From the NCBI GenBank assembly GCA_021153985.1, contig JAJKJM010000061.1, forward strand, positions 1 to 64,000: a stretch of DNA of 64,000 nt, in the 5' to 3' direction. Position numbers and translations under genes: made by a program. This document shows, in pieces, positions 9,500 to 19,800 of this stretch (its first letter is position 1; every line of letters begins with the position of its first letter). Below the pieces are notes generated by a model. It ran no database searches. It was not told the origin of the DNA and worked only from the letters and a program-made list of their open reading frames with translations. The stretch is from Polaromonas sp. GTDB taxonomy: Bacteria > Pseudomonadota > Gammaproteobacteria > Burkholderiales > Burkholderiaceae_C.

Positions 9500-10453
9500 T
9501 CATACCGACTGGTCGCGCTCCAGCAGCGCTTTTCGCGTGCCCGTATTCTCCAGTTGCTTGAGCCACCACTGCAGCGCGCGCCCCTCTTTGCCGTCCGGTG
9601 CACGCAGCCACGCGTAGCTCATGGAGACCTGGCGCGTGGCGCGCTGCATGCGCTTTTCAACCAGCCTGCCGGTGATGACATGCGGACGCGCCAAATATTC
9701 GGGCAGGAAGCCGCCGCCCAATCCGCGCAGTTGCGCGTGCAATTTTTCCTGCATGCCGGGCACGGTAAAAATATCTTGCCCGCCCAGCAGGCCTATGGTG
9801 ACACCGCTGCCGCGCTGCACCGAGTCGGCCACGGCGACGGCACGGTGCGGCATCAGCATGTCGTCTGTCACCGGTTCAGCGGCCTTGGCCAGCGGGTGGT
9901 GCGGCGCCACCACATAAATGAAATGGATAGTGCCCAATGTCTTGTGCTGCACCAGGGTATTGACGGTCGGCTCAATGGCGACGCCGATGGCCAGGTCGGC
10001 TTGGCCCGATGTCAGCGCCTCGAGCGTGCCCGACAGCGCTTCTTCGCGTATGCGCAGGCGGGTAGGCGGGTTCAGCGCAAAAAAAGCCTCGCACAGTTCC
10101 ATCACCGTGGTGCGGGAGATCACGCTGTCCACGGCCAGCGTGAGTTGCGGTTCCCATCCGGTGGCCACGCGTTTCACCCGGTTGGCCACCGAATCGAGCT
10201 CTGCCAGCAGGCGGTTGCCTTCGCGCAGCAGTTCTTTGCCGGCTTCGGTCAGCTTCGCCTGGCGGGAAGAGCGGTCAAAAAGCAAGACATCCAGCGCGTC
10301 TTCGACCTGGCGGATGCGATAGGTCAGGGCGCTGGGGACGAGTCCCAATTCCCTTGCGGCCGCCGCCATGCTGCCGGCGCGGTGCACGGCGCCAATCAGG
10401 CTGATGCTTTCCGGGGTGAGCGCGTCACGCACCCGGTTGTTAAGTGTTGCCAT
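9500..10453 (-). CDS. LysR-family transcriptional regulator
   Basis: N-terminal HTH SISLIGAVHRAGSMAAAARELGLVPSALTYRIRQVEDALDVLLFDR; divergent from the pirin operon. Confidence 0.92.
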   Translation of the reverse strand: MATLNNRVRDALTPESISLIGAVHRAGSMAAAARELGLVPSALTYRIRQVEDALDVLLFDRSSRQAKLTEAGKELLREGNRLLAELDSVANRVKRVATGWEPQLTLAVDSVISRTTVMELCEAFFALNPPTRLRIREEALSGTLEALTSGQADLAIGVAIEPTVNTLVQHKTLGTIHFIYVVAPHHPLAKAAEPVTDDMLMPHRAVAVADSVQRGSGVTIGLLGGQDIFTVPGMQEKLHAQLRGLGGGFLPEYLARPHVITGRLVEKRMQRATRQVSMSYAWLRAPDGKEGRALQWWLKQLENTGTRKALLERDQSV

Positions 10454-10476
10454 TGTTGTTTGCTGAGGCCGTGATG

Positions 10477-10493
10477 ATTCAAATAATTTGAAT
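10477..10493. promoter_or_regulatory. Palindromic operator candidate for the divergent LysR regulator
   Basis: Perfect palindrome ATTCAAAT-A-ATTTGAAT, 24 bp upstream of the LysR start, between divergent genes. Confidence 0.75.
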
Positions 10494-10599
10494 GATGCCA
10501 TCAAACGGGCGCAATGGAAAGCAGGGCCCCCACGCCTACATTGGAGTCATCGCAAACGAGCTTTCATCTATTTCCAACGCACCTTGAAAGGAGCACCTG

Positions 10600-11301
10600 A
10601 TGATGACCTTAAGAACCTCCAGCGAACGCGGCTACGCAGACCACGGCTGGCTCAAGTCTTTTCATTCCTTTTCTTTTGCCGGTTACTACGACCCGGCCCA
10701 TATGGGCTTTGGCAACCTGCGCGTCATCAATGAAGACCGCATCGCCGCCGGCCGCGGCTTCGGCACGCACGGCCACAAGGACATGGAAATCATCAGCTAC
10801 GTGCTGAGCGGTGAGCTGGCGCATAAAGACAGCATCGGCAACATCAAGGGCATCCCGCCCGGCGACGTGCAGCGCATGAGCGCAGGCACAGGCGTGCAGC
10901 ACAGCGAGTTCAACCATGCGGAAGGCCAGACCACGCATTTCCTGCAGATCTGGATTGAACCCAATGTGACGGGCATTGCCCCAAGTTACGAGCAGAAGAC
11001 ATTCGCCGATGCTGAAAAGCGCGGAACCTTGCGGCTGGTGGCATCACCTGACGGCGCCCAGGGCTCAGTCGTGATTCACGCCGACGCAAGGATTTACGCG
11101 GGCCTGTTTGACGGTGCAGAAGCCGCCACACTGGACCTGGCCCCTACACGCAAGACTTATGTGCACCTGATTCGCGGGCAGCTGGAAGTCAACGGCCAGA
11201 TGCTGAAGGCCGGCGACGCCGCAGCCCTGCAATCGGAAGGCACGCTGCAACTGGCCCATGGCCAGGATGCCGAAGTGCTGGTGTTTGACCTGGCGCCTTA
11301 A
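10600..11301 (+). CDS. Pirin family protein (YhhW-like)
   Basis: HSFSFAGYYDPAHMGFGNLRVINEDRIAAGRGFGTHGHKDMEIISYVLSGELAHKDS. Confidence 0.93.
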   Translation: MMTLRTSSERGYADHGWLKSFHSFSFAGYYDPAHMGFGNLRVINEDRIAAGRGFGTHGHKDMEIISYVLSGELAHKDSIGNIKGIPPGDVQRMSAGTGVQHSEFNHAEGQTTHFLQIWIEPNVTGIAPSYEQKTFADAEKRGTLRLVASPDGAQGSVVIHADARIYAGLFDGAEAATLDLAPTRKTYVHLIRGQLEVNGQMLKAGDAAALQSEGTLQLAHGQDAEVLVFDLAP

Positions 11302-11338
11302 ACCAAGGGACCAATAACACCTTGTAACCCATCACCCG

Positions 11339-11390
11339 GGGCAAGCGCTGAACACGCTCAGTGCATGGCGCTTGCCCAGAGTGTTTTTTT
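11339..11390 (+). terminator. Long hairpin followed by T-tract (terminator or attenuator between pirin and doxX genes)
   Basis: GGGCAAGCGC (11339-11348) / GCGCTTGCCC (11368-11377) perfect 10-bp stem; T7 tract at 11384. Confidence 0.6.
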
Positions 11391-11431
11391 CCTCCATCAT
11401 TTCCCCGTTTACTTTTTTTATAAGGACTCCC

Positions 11432-11827
11432 ATGCTCAACTCCCTGCAAAACCCTCTCTCGCTGATCGGCCGCCTGCTGCTGGCCCTGCTGTTTGTGCCC
11501 GCCGGCTTTGCCAAGATTGCCGGCTTTGCGGGCACGGTAGGCTACATCGCGTCCAAGGGGGTGCCGCTGCCCGCTGTCGCTGCGGCCATCGCCATCGTGG
11601 TTGAACTCGGCCTGGGCATCCTGCTGGCGGTGGGCTTCCAGACGCGCTGGGCTGCGCTGGCCATTGGCCTCTTCACGGTCGTCATCACCTGCATCTTCCA
11701 TGCGTTCTGGACCGACCCTACGCAACAGATGATGTTCTTCAAGAACATGGCCATCGTCGGCGGCCTGTTCAGCATCGCGGCTTTCGGCGGCGGCGCCTGG
11801 AGCCTGGACGGCAAGAACAAGGGCTGA
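11432..11827 (+). CDS. DoxX family protein
   Basis: MLNSLQNPLSLIGRLLLALLFVPAGFAKIAGFAGTVGYIASKGVP...VVELGLGILLAVGFQTRWAA. Confidence 0.9.
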   Translation: MLNSLQNPLSLIGRLLLALLFVPAGFAKIAGFAGTVGYIASKGVPLPAVAAAIAIVVELGLGILLAVGFQTRWAALAIGLFTVVITCIFHAFWTDPTQQMMFFKNMAIVGGLFSIAAFGGGAWSLDGKNKG

Positions 11828-11839
11828 TCCATCAAACAG

Positions 11840-11880
11840 GGCTGCAGCAGGGTTTCACGGCCCGGCTGCAGCCTTTTTGT
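11840..11880 (+). terminator. Rho-independent terminator
   Basis: GGCTGCAGC (11840-11848) / GCTGCAGCC (11865-11873) followed by TTTTTGTTT. Confidence 0.85.
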
Positions 11881-11927
11881 TTGGCCACTTTGAGATTCAC
11901 TCATTTTTATTCGCGCGAGGAAGCTGA

Positions 11928-12482
11928 ATGCCAAAAGTTGTCGTGGTTTATCACTCTGGTTACGGCCACACCCAGCGCATGGCGCAATCGGTGGCCGATG
12001 GCGCGGGTGCCGAGCTGCTGGCCATCGACGGAGATGGCAACCTGCCCGAAGGCGGCTGGGAACTGCTCAACGCCGCTGACGCCATCATCATGGGCTCGCC
12101 CACCTACATGGGAAACGTCAGCTGGCAGTTCAAGAAATTTGCCGACGCATCTTCCAAACCCTGGTACGCCCAGGCCTGGAAAGACAAGCTGTTTGCAGGC
12201 TTTACCAACAGCGCCGCCATGAGCGGCGACAAGATGTCGACGCTGAACTACCTCTTTACCCTGGCCATGCAGCATGGCGGCATCTGGGTCAGCCAGGGCG
12301 TACTGCCCAGCAACAGCAAAGCGGCGGTGCGCAGCGATGCCAACTACCTGGGGTCTTACAGCGGCGCTGTCGCACAATCACCCTCGGATGCGGGCGCCGG
12401 CGAAATGAACGCCGGTGACCTCGAAAATGCCCGTAACTTCGGGCAGCGCGTGGCCGGTATCGCCGCGAGATTCGCTCCTTGA
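11928..12482 (+). CDS. Flavodoxin-like NAD(P)H:quinone oxidoreductase (WrbA family)
   Basis: KVVVVYHSGYGHTQRMAQSVADGAGAE; SPTYMGNVSWQFKKFADA. Confidence 0.9.
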   Translation: MPKVVVVYHSGYGHTQRMAQSVADGAGAELLAIDGDGNLPEGGWELLNAADAIIMGSPTYMGNVSWQFKKFADASSKPWYAQAWKDKLFAGFTNSAAMSGDKMSTLNYLFTLAMQHGGIWVSQGVLPSNSKAAVRSDANYLGSYSGAVAQSPSDAGAGEMNAGDLENARNFGQRVAGIAARFAP

Positions 12483-12510
12483 TCCCGTTTTCTTTTTCAC
12501 AGGAATGGTC

Positions 12511-12918
12511 ATGACCGTTGAACTCAGGCGCAACCTCCCCTCAGAGCTTGCCCAGCATCTGCAAATCCGCAGCCACGAATTGGTGTCCGACGCTACGCTG
12601 GCAGAAGGCGGTGACGATGCCGGCCCCTCGCCTCACGACCTGTATGACGCGGCGCTCGGCGCCTGCAAGGCCGTAACGTTGATGTGGTACGCCCGCAAGA
12701 AGGGCATTCCTGTCGACGAGATAAAAACGCGCGTTGAACGGGACGACTCCCAGGAGCGCGCAGGCGTTTACAAGCTGGCCACCACACTCCAGATCAAAGG
12801 TGCTTTGACGGACGCCCAGTTGCAGGAACTGCACGCCGTTGCCCAGAAATGCCCGGTGCACAAACTCATGAGCACGGTCACGACAGAGATCACTACCGAA
12901 GTGGAGCGCCTGGCATGA
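12511..12918 (+). CDS. OsmC family protein
   Basis: GPSPHDLYDAALGACKAVTLMWYARKKGIPVDEIKTRVERD...CPVHKLMS. Confidence 0.88.
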   Translation: MTVELRRNLPSELAQHLQIRSHELVSDATLAEGGDDAGPSPHDLYDAALGACKAVTLMWYARKKGIPVDEIKTRVERDDSQERAGVYKLATTLQIKGALTDAQLQELHAVAQKCPVHKLMSTVTTEITTEVERLA

Positions 12919-13799
12919 GCGTTGCGCTGAAACTGACGGGGCATCACAAGGACCTGGGTGGCGGATTCATGGTGCGCCGCTTGCTGCCTTCCGCGCAGCA
13001 GCAGTCTGTCGGCCCGTTCATTTTTTTTGACCACTTCGGCCCGGTGACCGAGCAGCCGGACACCAACCACGACGTGCGGCCGCATCCGCACATCGGCTTG
13101 GCCACGGTGACCTACCTGTTTGAAGGCGCGATGATGCATCGCGACAGCATCGGCTCTGCCCAGCGCATCGAACCGGGCGCCATCAACTGGATGACGGCGG
13201 GGCGGGGCATTGTGCATTCGGAACGCGCGCCCGAAGACCTGCGCGGCACCGCGTATGTCAACCACGGCCTGCAACTATGGGCCGCATTGCCGAAGGAGTT
13301 TGAAGAAACGGCTCCGGGTTTCTCGCACACGCCGGCTGAAACGATACCGACGGCAACGGTTGACGGCGCGACCGTTCGCATCCTGATCGGCGAGGCGTTC
13401 GGCAAGACCTCGCCCGTCAAGACTTTTTCCAAAACCCTTTACCTTGATGTGGCGCTGGCCGCCGGCACTCCCTTCACCTTGTCCCCGTTGGCAGAGCAGA
13501 TGGCCGTGTATCCGGTAGACGGCGATTTGTTGGTAGACGGCGAGCCGCTGGCGGCACACACGCTGGCGGTTCTCTCACCCGGCGCCTCGGTGGCGCTCAT
13601 TGCCAACGCGCCGACGCGCCTGGTGGTGATAGGTGGCGACGCCCTGGATGCGCACCGCTTTATGTGGTGGAACTTTGTCTCCAGCCGCAAAGAGCGCATC
13701 GTGCAGGCGGGCGAAGACTGGGACGCGCAAACCATGGGCCAAGTGCCCGGCGAGACTGAATTTATCCCGCTACCAGAACGCAAATTCACGGCCAACTGA
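12915..13799 (+). CDS. Pirin family protein (second, distinct)
   Basis: FIFFDHFGPVTEQPDTNHDVRPHPHIGLATVTYLFEGAMMHRDSIGSAQRIEPGAINWMTAGRGIVHSER; ATGA overlap with osmC-like gene. Confidence 0.92.
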   Translation: MSVALKLTGHHKDLGGGFMVRRLLPSAQQQSVGPFIFFDHFGPVTEQPDTNHDVRPHPHIGLATVTYLFEGAMMHRDSIGSAQRIEPGAINWMTAGRGIVHSERAPEDLRGTAYVNHGLQLWAALPKEFEETAPGFSHTPAETIPTATVDGATVRILIGEAFGKTSPVKTFSKTLYLDVALAAGTPFTLSPLAEQMAVYPVDGDLLVDGEPLAAHTLAVLSPGASVALIANAPTRLVVIGGDALDAHRFMWWNFVSSRKERIVQAGEDWDAQTMGQVPGETEFIPLPERKFTAN

Positions 13800-13812
13800 T
13801 CCTGATCACGCA

Positions 13813-14508
13813 ATGCAGATTTTCACATTGCTTCCCTGGACCGACTGGATGGCGATTGTCTGGTTCTTTCTGGGCTGGGCAGGTTACGCCTGGTTCGCCC
13901 GCAATTACGGCGTCAAACGGTCGTCTCTGCTGCTCACCACCAACCGCTACCGGCACTACTGGCTGCTTCAGGCCACGTCGCGTGACCCGCGGGTGATCGA
14001 CGGCATCATCACGCAGAACCTTTCGAGCACCCCGGCTTTTTTCTCGTCGACCACGATCATCATCATCGGTGGCTTGTTCGCCCTGCTGGGCACCACCGAC
14101 AAGGCCGCCGAGCTGGTGCGCGAGATTCCGTTTGCCGTGCGCACCTCGGTGCTGATTTTTGACCTCAAGGTGCTGATGATGGTGGGCGTGTTTGTCTACG
14201 CCTTTTTCCGCTTCAGCTGGTCGATGCGGCAGTACACCTTTGTGGCGCTGCTTATTGGCTCGATGCCGTCGCCGCAGGAATTTGAAGTGGGCAAATTTGA
14301 CCGCGAGGCTTTCGCCACGCGTGCCAGCCGCATGGTGGGCCTGGCGGCCGAGACCTTTAACGATGGGCTGCGCGGCTATTACTTCAGCTTCGCCATCATG
14401 GCCTGGTTCTTCTCGACCTTGGCCTTTGCCCTGGCAACCGCCATCGTCGTCCTGATCCTCTACAACCGCGAGTTCAACTCCGACGTGTTGGGCGTGTTGC
14501 GCGATTAA
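13813..14508 (+). CDS. DUF599 family membrane protein
   Basis: MQIFTLLPWTDWMAIVWFFLGWAGYAWF... with multiple TM segments; similar to DUF599 by eye. Confidence 0.8.
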   Translation: MQIFTLLPWTDWMAIVWFFLGWAGYAWFARNYGVKRSSLLLTTNRYRHYWLLQATSRDPRVIDGIITQNLSSTPAFFSSTTIIIIGGLFALLGTTDKAAELVREIPFAVRTSVLIFDLKVLMMVGVFVYAFFRFSWSMRQYTFVALLIGSMPSPQEFEVGKFDREAFATRASRMVGLAAETFNDGLRGYYFSFAIMAWFFSTLAFALATAIVVLILYNREFNSDVLGVLRD

Positions 14509-14513
14509 CTATT

Positions 14514-15857
14514 TCACTGCGGCAGGTCGCGTGCCAGCCGCAAGCCGGTGAATTGCCAGCGTGCATCGGGCGGAAAGAAATTGCGGTAGCTGGCACGTAT
14601 GTGGCTTTGCGGCGTCGCGCAAGAGCCTCCGCGCAGCACAAACTGGTTGCACATGAACTTGCCGTTGTACTCGCCCACCAGGCCTTCCCAGGGCTTGTAG
14701 CCGGGGTAGGGGTTGTAGTTCGACTGAGTCCACTCCCAGACATCGCCAAACATCTGCGCGGGCACACCATGGCTGCTTTCCTGTTGCGGCAGCGGGTGGT
14801 AGGCGGCTTTCTCCACAAAATTTCCCTGCGGCGCCGGGCTGGCCGCAACGCTGCGCGCCGCGAGTTCCCACTCGAATTCGGTGGGCAGACGTGCACCTGA
14901 CCAACGCGCGAAAGCGTCGGCTTCAAAGTAGCTGAGGTGGCAGGCCGGCGTGTGCGGGTCCACGTCGATCAGGCCTTGCAGCGTGAAGTGCTGGTAACTG
15001 CCTTCGTGTCCCTCAGGGGCCTGCCAGTAAAAGGGCAGGCTGACCTTGTTTTCCACCACCCAGTCCCAGCCCATGGACAGCCAGAGCTCGGGCCGCTGGT
15101 ATCCCTTGTCGGCGATGAAAGCCATGAGCTCGCCGTTGGTCACAGGCCGGCTGGCCAGCTCGAAGGCCGCCACATAGGCCTTGTGGCGGGGCGTTTCGTT
15201 GTCAAAGGCAAATTCTCCGTCGCGCACCAAGTCAAACCCATGTTCCACCAGGCCGGCTTCGTGGCGTAGCCAGTTGACCGGCTGCGGATGAATGCCTGCC
15301 AGGGGCCAGCGGCTCGCATAGGCCGGCCGCGCGGGATTAAACGACAGTGCATGCTTGATGTCTGTCAGCAGCAATTCCTGGTGCTGCTGCTCATGGTGCA
15401 AGCCCAGGGTGACCAGGTCAGTCAGTTCGCGCTGCTGCGCAGCATCGGCGCCGGACTCGACCCGCGCCATCACGTCCAGCATGCGCTGGTTGACCTGCGC
15501 GCGGTAGGCCAGCACATCGTCCAGCGAGGGCCGGCTGATCAGGCCGCGCTTGGGCCGGGGGTATTTGTCGCCGACGCCGTTGTAGTAGCTGTTGAACAGC
15601 ACACGAAAGCTGGCGTCGAAGGGCGTGAAGCCGGGCTCAAAGCGCTCCAGGATGAAGGTCTCGAAGAACCAGGTCAGGTGCGCCAGATGCCATTTTGCGG
15701 GGCTGGCGTCCGGCATGGACTGCAGCTGGCAGTCTTCGGGACTGAGCGGTTTGATCAAAGTCTCGGTTTGCTGGCGCACCGCGGTGAAGCGTGCGGCCAG
15801 GGCGGATGGACGAGCATTGGCGGCGGGAATGCGCGAATGGGATGATTCTGTGGGCAT
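14514..15857 (-). CDS. egtB: EgtB-like (DinB_2 + FGE-sulfatase) sulfoxide synthase
   Basis: WHLAHLTWFFETFIL, HHEQQHQELLLTDIKHA, VFGDVWEWTQSNYNPYPGYKP-type motifs, VLRGGSCATPQSHIRASYRNFFPP. Confidence 0.88.
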   Translation of the reverse strand: MPTESSHSRIPAANARPSALAARFTAVRQQTETLIKPLSPEDCQLQSMPDASPAKWHLAHLTWFFETFILERFEPGFTPFDASFRVLFNSYYNGVGDKYPRPKRGLISRPSLDDVLAYRAQVNQRMLDVMARVESGADAAQQRELTDLVTLGLHHEQQHQELLLTDIKHALSFNPARPAYASRWPLAGIHPQPVNWLRHEAGLVEHGFDLVRDGEFAFDNETPRHKAYVAAFELASRPVTNGELMAFIADKGYQRPELWLSMGWDWVVENKVSLPFYWQAPEGHEGSYQHFTLQGLIDVDPHTPACHLSYFEADAFARWSGARLPTEFEWELAARSVAASPAPQGNFVEKAAYHPLPQQESSHGVPAQMFGDVWEWTQSNYNPYPGYKPWEGLVGEYNGKFMCNQFVLRGGSCATPQSHIRASYRNFFPPDARWQFTGLRLARDLPQ

Positions 15858-15960
15858 GGTGGCTACCGTGTGAATGCCGTAGGGGGGGGGGCGGCGGCTG
15901 GCTGAAGATGGGAAGGACGCTTGGCGAACAGTTCAAAAAGCTTCGCATGGCACAGCGGTC

Positions 15961-16767
15961 TCAGCTGTCAGACAAGACCTCGACTGCCGCGTGCCTGCGG
16001 CCGGAAGGATTGGGGCCCGGCGGCTTGGGCGTTGGGCTGACCTGGGGCTTGAGGGCAGGGTCCAGTGCGCGGCGCTCGTCAAAGACAAAACATTCGCCCT
16101 CAAAATGCGCATGTCCGCTTTCTTCGAAGTACTTGAGGATGCCGCCCTCAAGCTGGAAAACGTTGTCGACGCCAGCTTCACGCATGAAAATCGCGGCCTT
16201 TTCGCAACGGATGCCGCCGGTGCAAAAACTCACCACGGTTTTGCCCGCCAGTTCCTGCCGGTGGCTCAACAGGGCTTCAGGAAATTCGGTGAACTTGCTG
16301 ATGCGCCAGTCGATGGTGTTCTTGAAGGTGCCGACGTCCACCTCGAAGTCATTGCGCGTGTCCAGCATGACCACCGGGCGGCCGGTATCGTCATGCCCCG
16401 TGTCCAGCCAGCGCTTGAGCGTGGCGGCGTGTACGGCTGGCGCACGGCCCGCGGCGGGCTGAATGGCGGGGTGGTTCATGCGGATGATCTCCGGCTTGAC
16501 CTTCACCAGCAGCTTGCGAAAAGGCTGCGCGCCCGACCAGCTTTCCTTGGTTTGCAAGTCGGCAAAACGGGTGTCCTGCTTTAACCATGCCAAAAAATCA
16601 TGAATATCGGTGGCGGGGCCTGCCAGGAAGAGGTTGATGCCTTCTTCTGCCAGCAGCACGGTGCCCTTGATGGCGCGCTGTTGCAGGGCCTGCGCGATGC
16701 TGTCCCGCAGCGCCGCAGGCTGGGCCAATGCGACGAATTTGTAGGCGGCAATGTTCAGGATTTGCAT
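15961..16767 (-). CDS. trhO: Rhodanese-type tRNA uridine hydroxylase (TrhO/YceA, UPF0176)
   Basis: KGTVLLAEEGINLFLAG; VVSFCTGGIRCEKAAIFMREAGV. Confidence 0.92.
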   Translation of the reverse strand: MQILNIAAYKFVALAQPAALRDSIAQALQQRAIKGTVLLAEEGINLFLAGPATDIHDFLAWLKQDTRFADLQTKESWSGAQPFRKLLVKVKPEIIRMNHPAIQPAAGRAPAVHAATLKRWLDTGHDDTGRPVVMLDTRNDFEVDVGTFKNTIDWRISKFTEFPEALLSHRQELAGKTVVSFCTGGIRCEKAAIFMREAGVDNVFQLEGGILKYFEESGHAHFEGECFVFDERRALDPALKPQVSPTPKPPGPNPSGRRHAAVEVLSDS

Positions 16768-16844
16768 GATGCGTTTGATTGTAGGCAGGCATGCAAGTCC
16801 CTGCGCCGGGCTGCGGCCCCTCAGCGGACAGCCTCGGCCCTAAA

Positions 16845-19800
16845 ATGGCCTTTATGTTTGTTCATTTGCGCCTTCACACCGAATTTTCAGTCGTCGACGG
16901 CACCAACCGCATCGATGAAGTCGTGGCCGCCGCCGCGGCAGACCAGCAGCCTGCATTGGCCATCACCGACCTCTCCAACCTGTTCGGCACCGTCAAGTTC
17001 TACAAGGAAACCCGCGGAGCCGGCGTCAAGCCGCTCATAGGCGCCGATCTCTGGGTGCAAGTACCCGGCAAAGACGCCGGCGCGCCCGCTGCCCGCCTGC
17101 TGCTGCTGGTGCAAAGCCGCCAGGGCTACCTCAATCTCTCTGAAATCATCACACGCGCATGGACCAGAAACGTGGTGCGCGACCAGGCGGTGGTCAAGCT
17201 TGAATGGCTGCAGGAACTCAATGAAGGCCTGATTGCTTTGTCAGGCGCGCAGGGTGGGGCTGTAGGCCAGGCGCTGGTGCAGGGCGACAACGCCCGCGCT
17301 GTGGAGTGTGCCTTGTACTTCGCGGGCCTTTTCCCTCATCGCTTTTACCTGGAACTGCAGCGCGCCCAGCGGCCCGACGACGAGCGCCATGTCACGGCCG
17401 CCGTGCAGCTGGCGGCGCGGCTCAAGCTGCCGGTGGTGGCCACGCACCCCGTGCAGTTTTTGACCTACGAGGACTACGAAGCGCACGAAGCGCGCGTTTG
17501 CATCTCTGAAGGTGAAATCCTGGGCAATTCGCGGCGCGTGCGCAAGTTCACACGTGAGCAGTACTTCAAGTCCAGCGCGCAGATGGCCGAGCTTTTTGCC
17601 GACGTGCCGACCGCCCTGGCCAACACGCTGGAGATCGCCCGGCGCTGTAACCTCACGCTGGAGCTGGGCAAGCCCATGCTGCCCGACTACCCCACGCCAG
17701 AAGTCAATGGCGTACGCATGCCGATTGACGCCTACTTCCGCCATGCCTCGTTTGAAGGGCTGGAAGAGAGGCTGGCGCATCTGTACCGCGATGCGGCGGT
17801 GCGCGACCAGAAGCGGCCGGAATATGTGGCGCGGCTGGAGTTCGAGATCAACACCATCCTGAAGATGGGTTTCCCGGGCTACTTCCTGATCGTGGGCGAC
17901 TTCATCAACTGGGCCAAGAACAACGGCTGCCCGGTCGGCCCGGGCCGGGGCTCGGGTGCGGGCTCGCTGGTGGCTTATTCGCTCAAGATCACCGACCTGG
18001 ACCCGCTGCAGTACAACCTGCTGTTTGAGCGATTTTTGAATCCGGAGCGGGTGTCCATGCCCGACTTCGACATCGACTTTTGCCAGAGCAACCGCGACCG
18101 CGTGATTGACTACGTGAAAGACAAATACGGCAAGGAAGCCGTGAGCCAGATCGTGACCTTTGGCACCATGGCGGCGCGTGCCGCCATCCGCGACGTGGGC
18201 CGCGTGCTCGACTTTCCTTATGGCTTTTGCGACGGCATCTCCAAGCTGATTCCCAACAAGCCGGGCCAGCACATCACGATTGAGCAGGCGAAAGAGCAGG
18301 AGCCCATCCTGGCCGAGCGCGAGCGCAAGGAAGAAGACGTTCGCACGCTGCTGGAACTGGCGCAAAAGCTCGAAGGACTCACCCGCAACGTCGGCATGCA
18401 CGCCGGGGGTGTGTTGATCGCGCCCAGCAGGCTGACCGACTTTTGCCCTCTCTACGCGCAGCCCGGTAGCAACTCGGCGGTGAGCCAGTTCGACAAAGAC
18501 GACGTGGAGGCCATCGGCCTGGTCAAGTTCGACTTTTTGGGCCTTGCGACCCTGACCATCCTGGAAATCGCACGGGAGTTCATCATCGCGCGCCACCCGG
18601 CGCAAAAGGACTTCAAGTTTGAAGACCTGCCGCTCAACGACCGCAAGGTTTACGAGCTTTTCGGCCGGGGGCAGACCGAAGCCGTGTTCCAGTTTGAAAG
18701 TATCGGCATGCAGCGCATGCTCAAAGACGCCAAGCCGGACCGCCTGGAAGATTTGATCGCCATGAATGCGCTCTACCGGCCGGGGCCGATGGAGCTGATC
18801 CCGACCTACATCGCGCGCAAACAGGGCAAGGAAGTGCCCGAGTACCCGGACCCGCGCGTCAAGGCCATCCTGGAAGAGACCTACGGCATCATGGTCTACC
18901 AGGAGCAGGTGATGCAGACCGCACAGATCCTAGGCGGTTACTCGCTGGGCGGCGCCGACTTGCTGCGCCGTGCCATGGGCAAGAAGAAAAAAGAAGAGAT
19001 GGATGCCCAGCGAGCGATCTTCCGCAAGGGTGCGGGCGAGGGCGGCCTCAGCGAGGAAAAGGCCGACGAGGTTTTCGACCTGATGGAAAAGTTCGCGGGC
19101 TACGGCTTCAACAAGTCGCACTCCGCCGCTTACGCACTGCTGGCCTATCACACGGCCTGGCTCAAGGTGCACTACACGGCAGAATTCTTCGCCGCCAATA
19201 TGACGGTGGAAATGGACGACACCGACAAGCTCAAGGTCTTGTTCGGCGATGCGCAGAAGATGGGCATCGAGTTCGAGTCGCCCGACATCAACCGCGGCGA
19301 CTACCGCTTTGAGCCCATCAGCGCGACTTCGGTGCGCTACGGCCTGGGCGCGATCAAGGGCACCGGCCAGCAGGCGATTGCCGCCATCGTGGCCGCGCGC
19401 AAAGAAGGCGGCCCCTTCACCTCGCTCTACGATTTTTGCGTGCGCGTGGACCGCAGCCGCCTGAACAAGCGCACGGTCGAGGCGCTCATCAGGGGCGGCG
19501 CGTTTGACAACCTGCAGCTCAACCGCGCCTCGCTGCTGGCATCAGTAGACCGTGCGTTTGAATTTGCCGTGGCGACGGAAGCCAACGCCAACCAGGGCGG
19601 GCTGTTCGACATGTCCGACTCGCACGCGGCCAGCACGCAGGAGCCGGCGCTGGTCGAGGCCATGCCTTTCGGCGTGAAGGCGCGCCTAGTGCAAGAGAAA
19701 ACCGCGATCGGCTTTTACCTCTCGGGCCACTTGTTTGACGAAGTGGAAACCGAAGTGCGGCAGTTTGCCAAACGCAAGATCGAAGACTTGATCGACTCGC

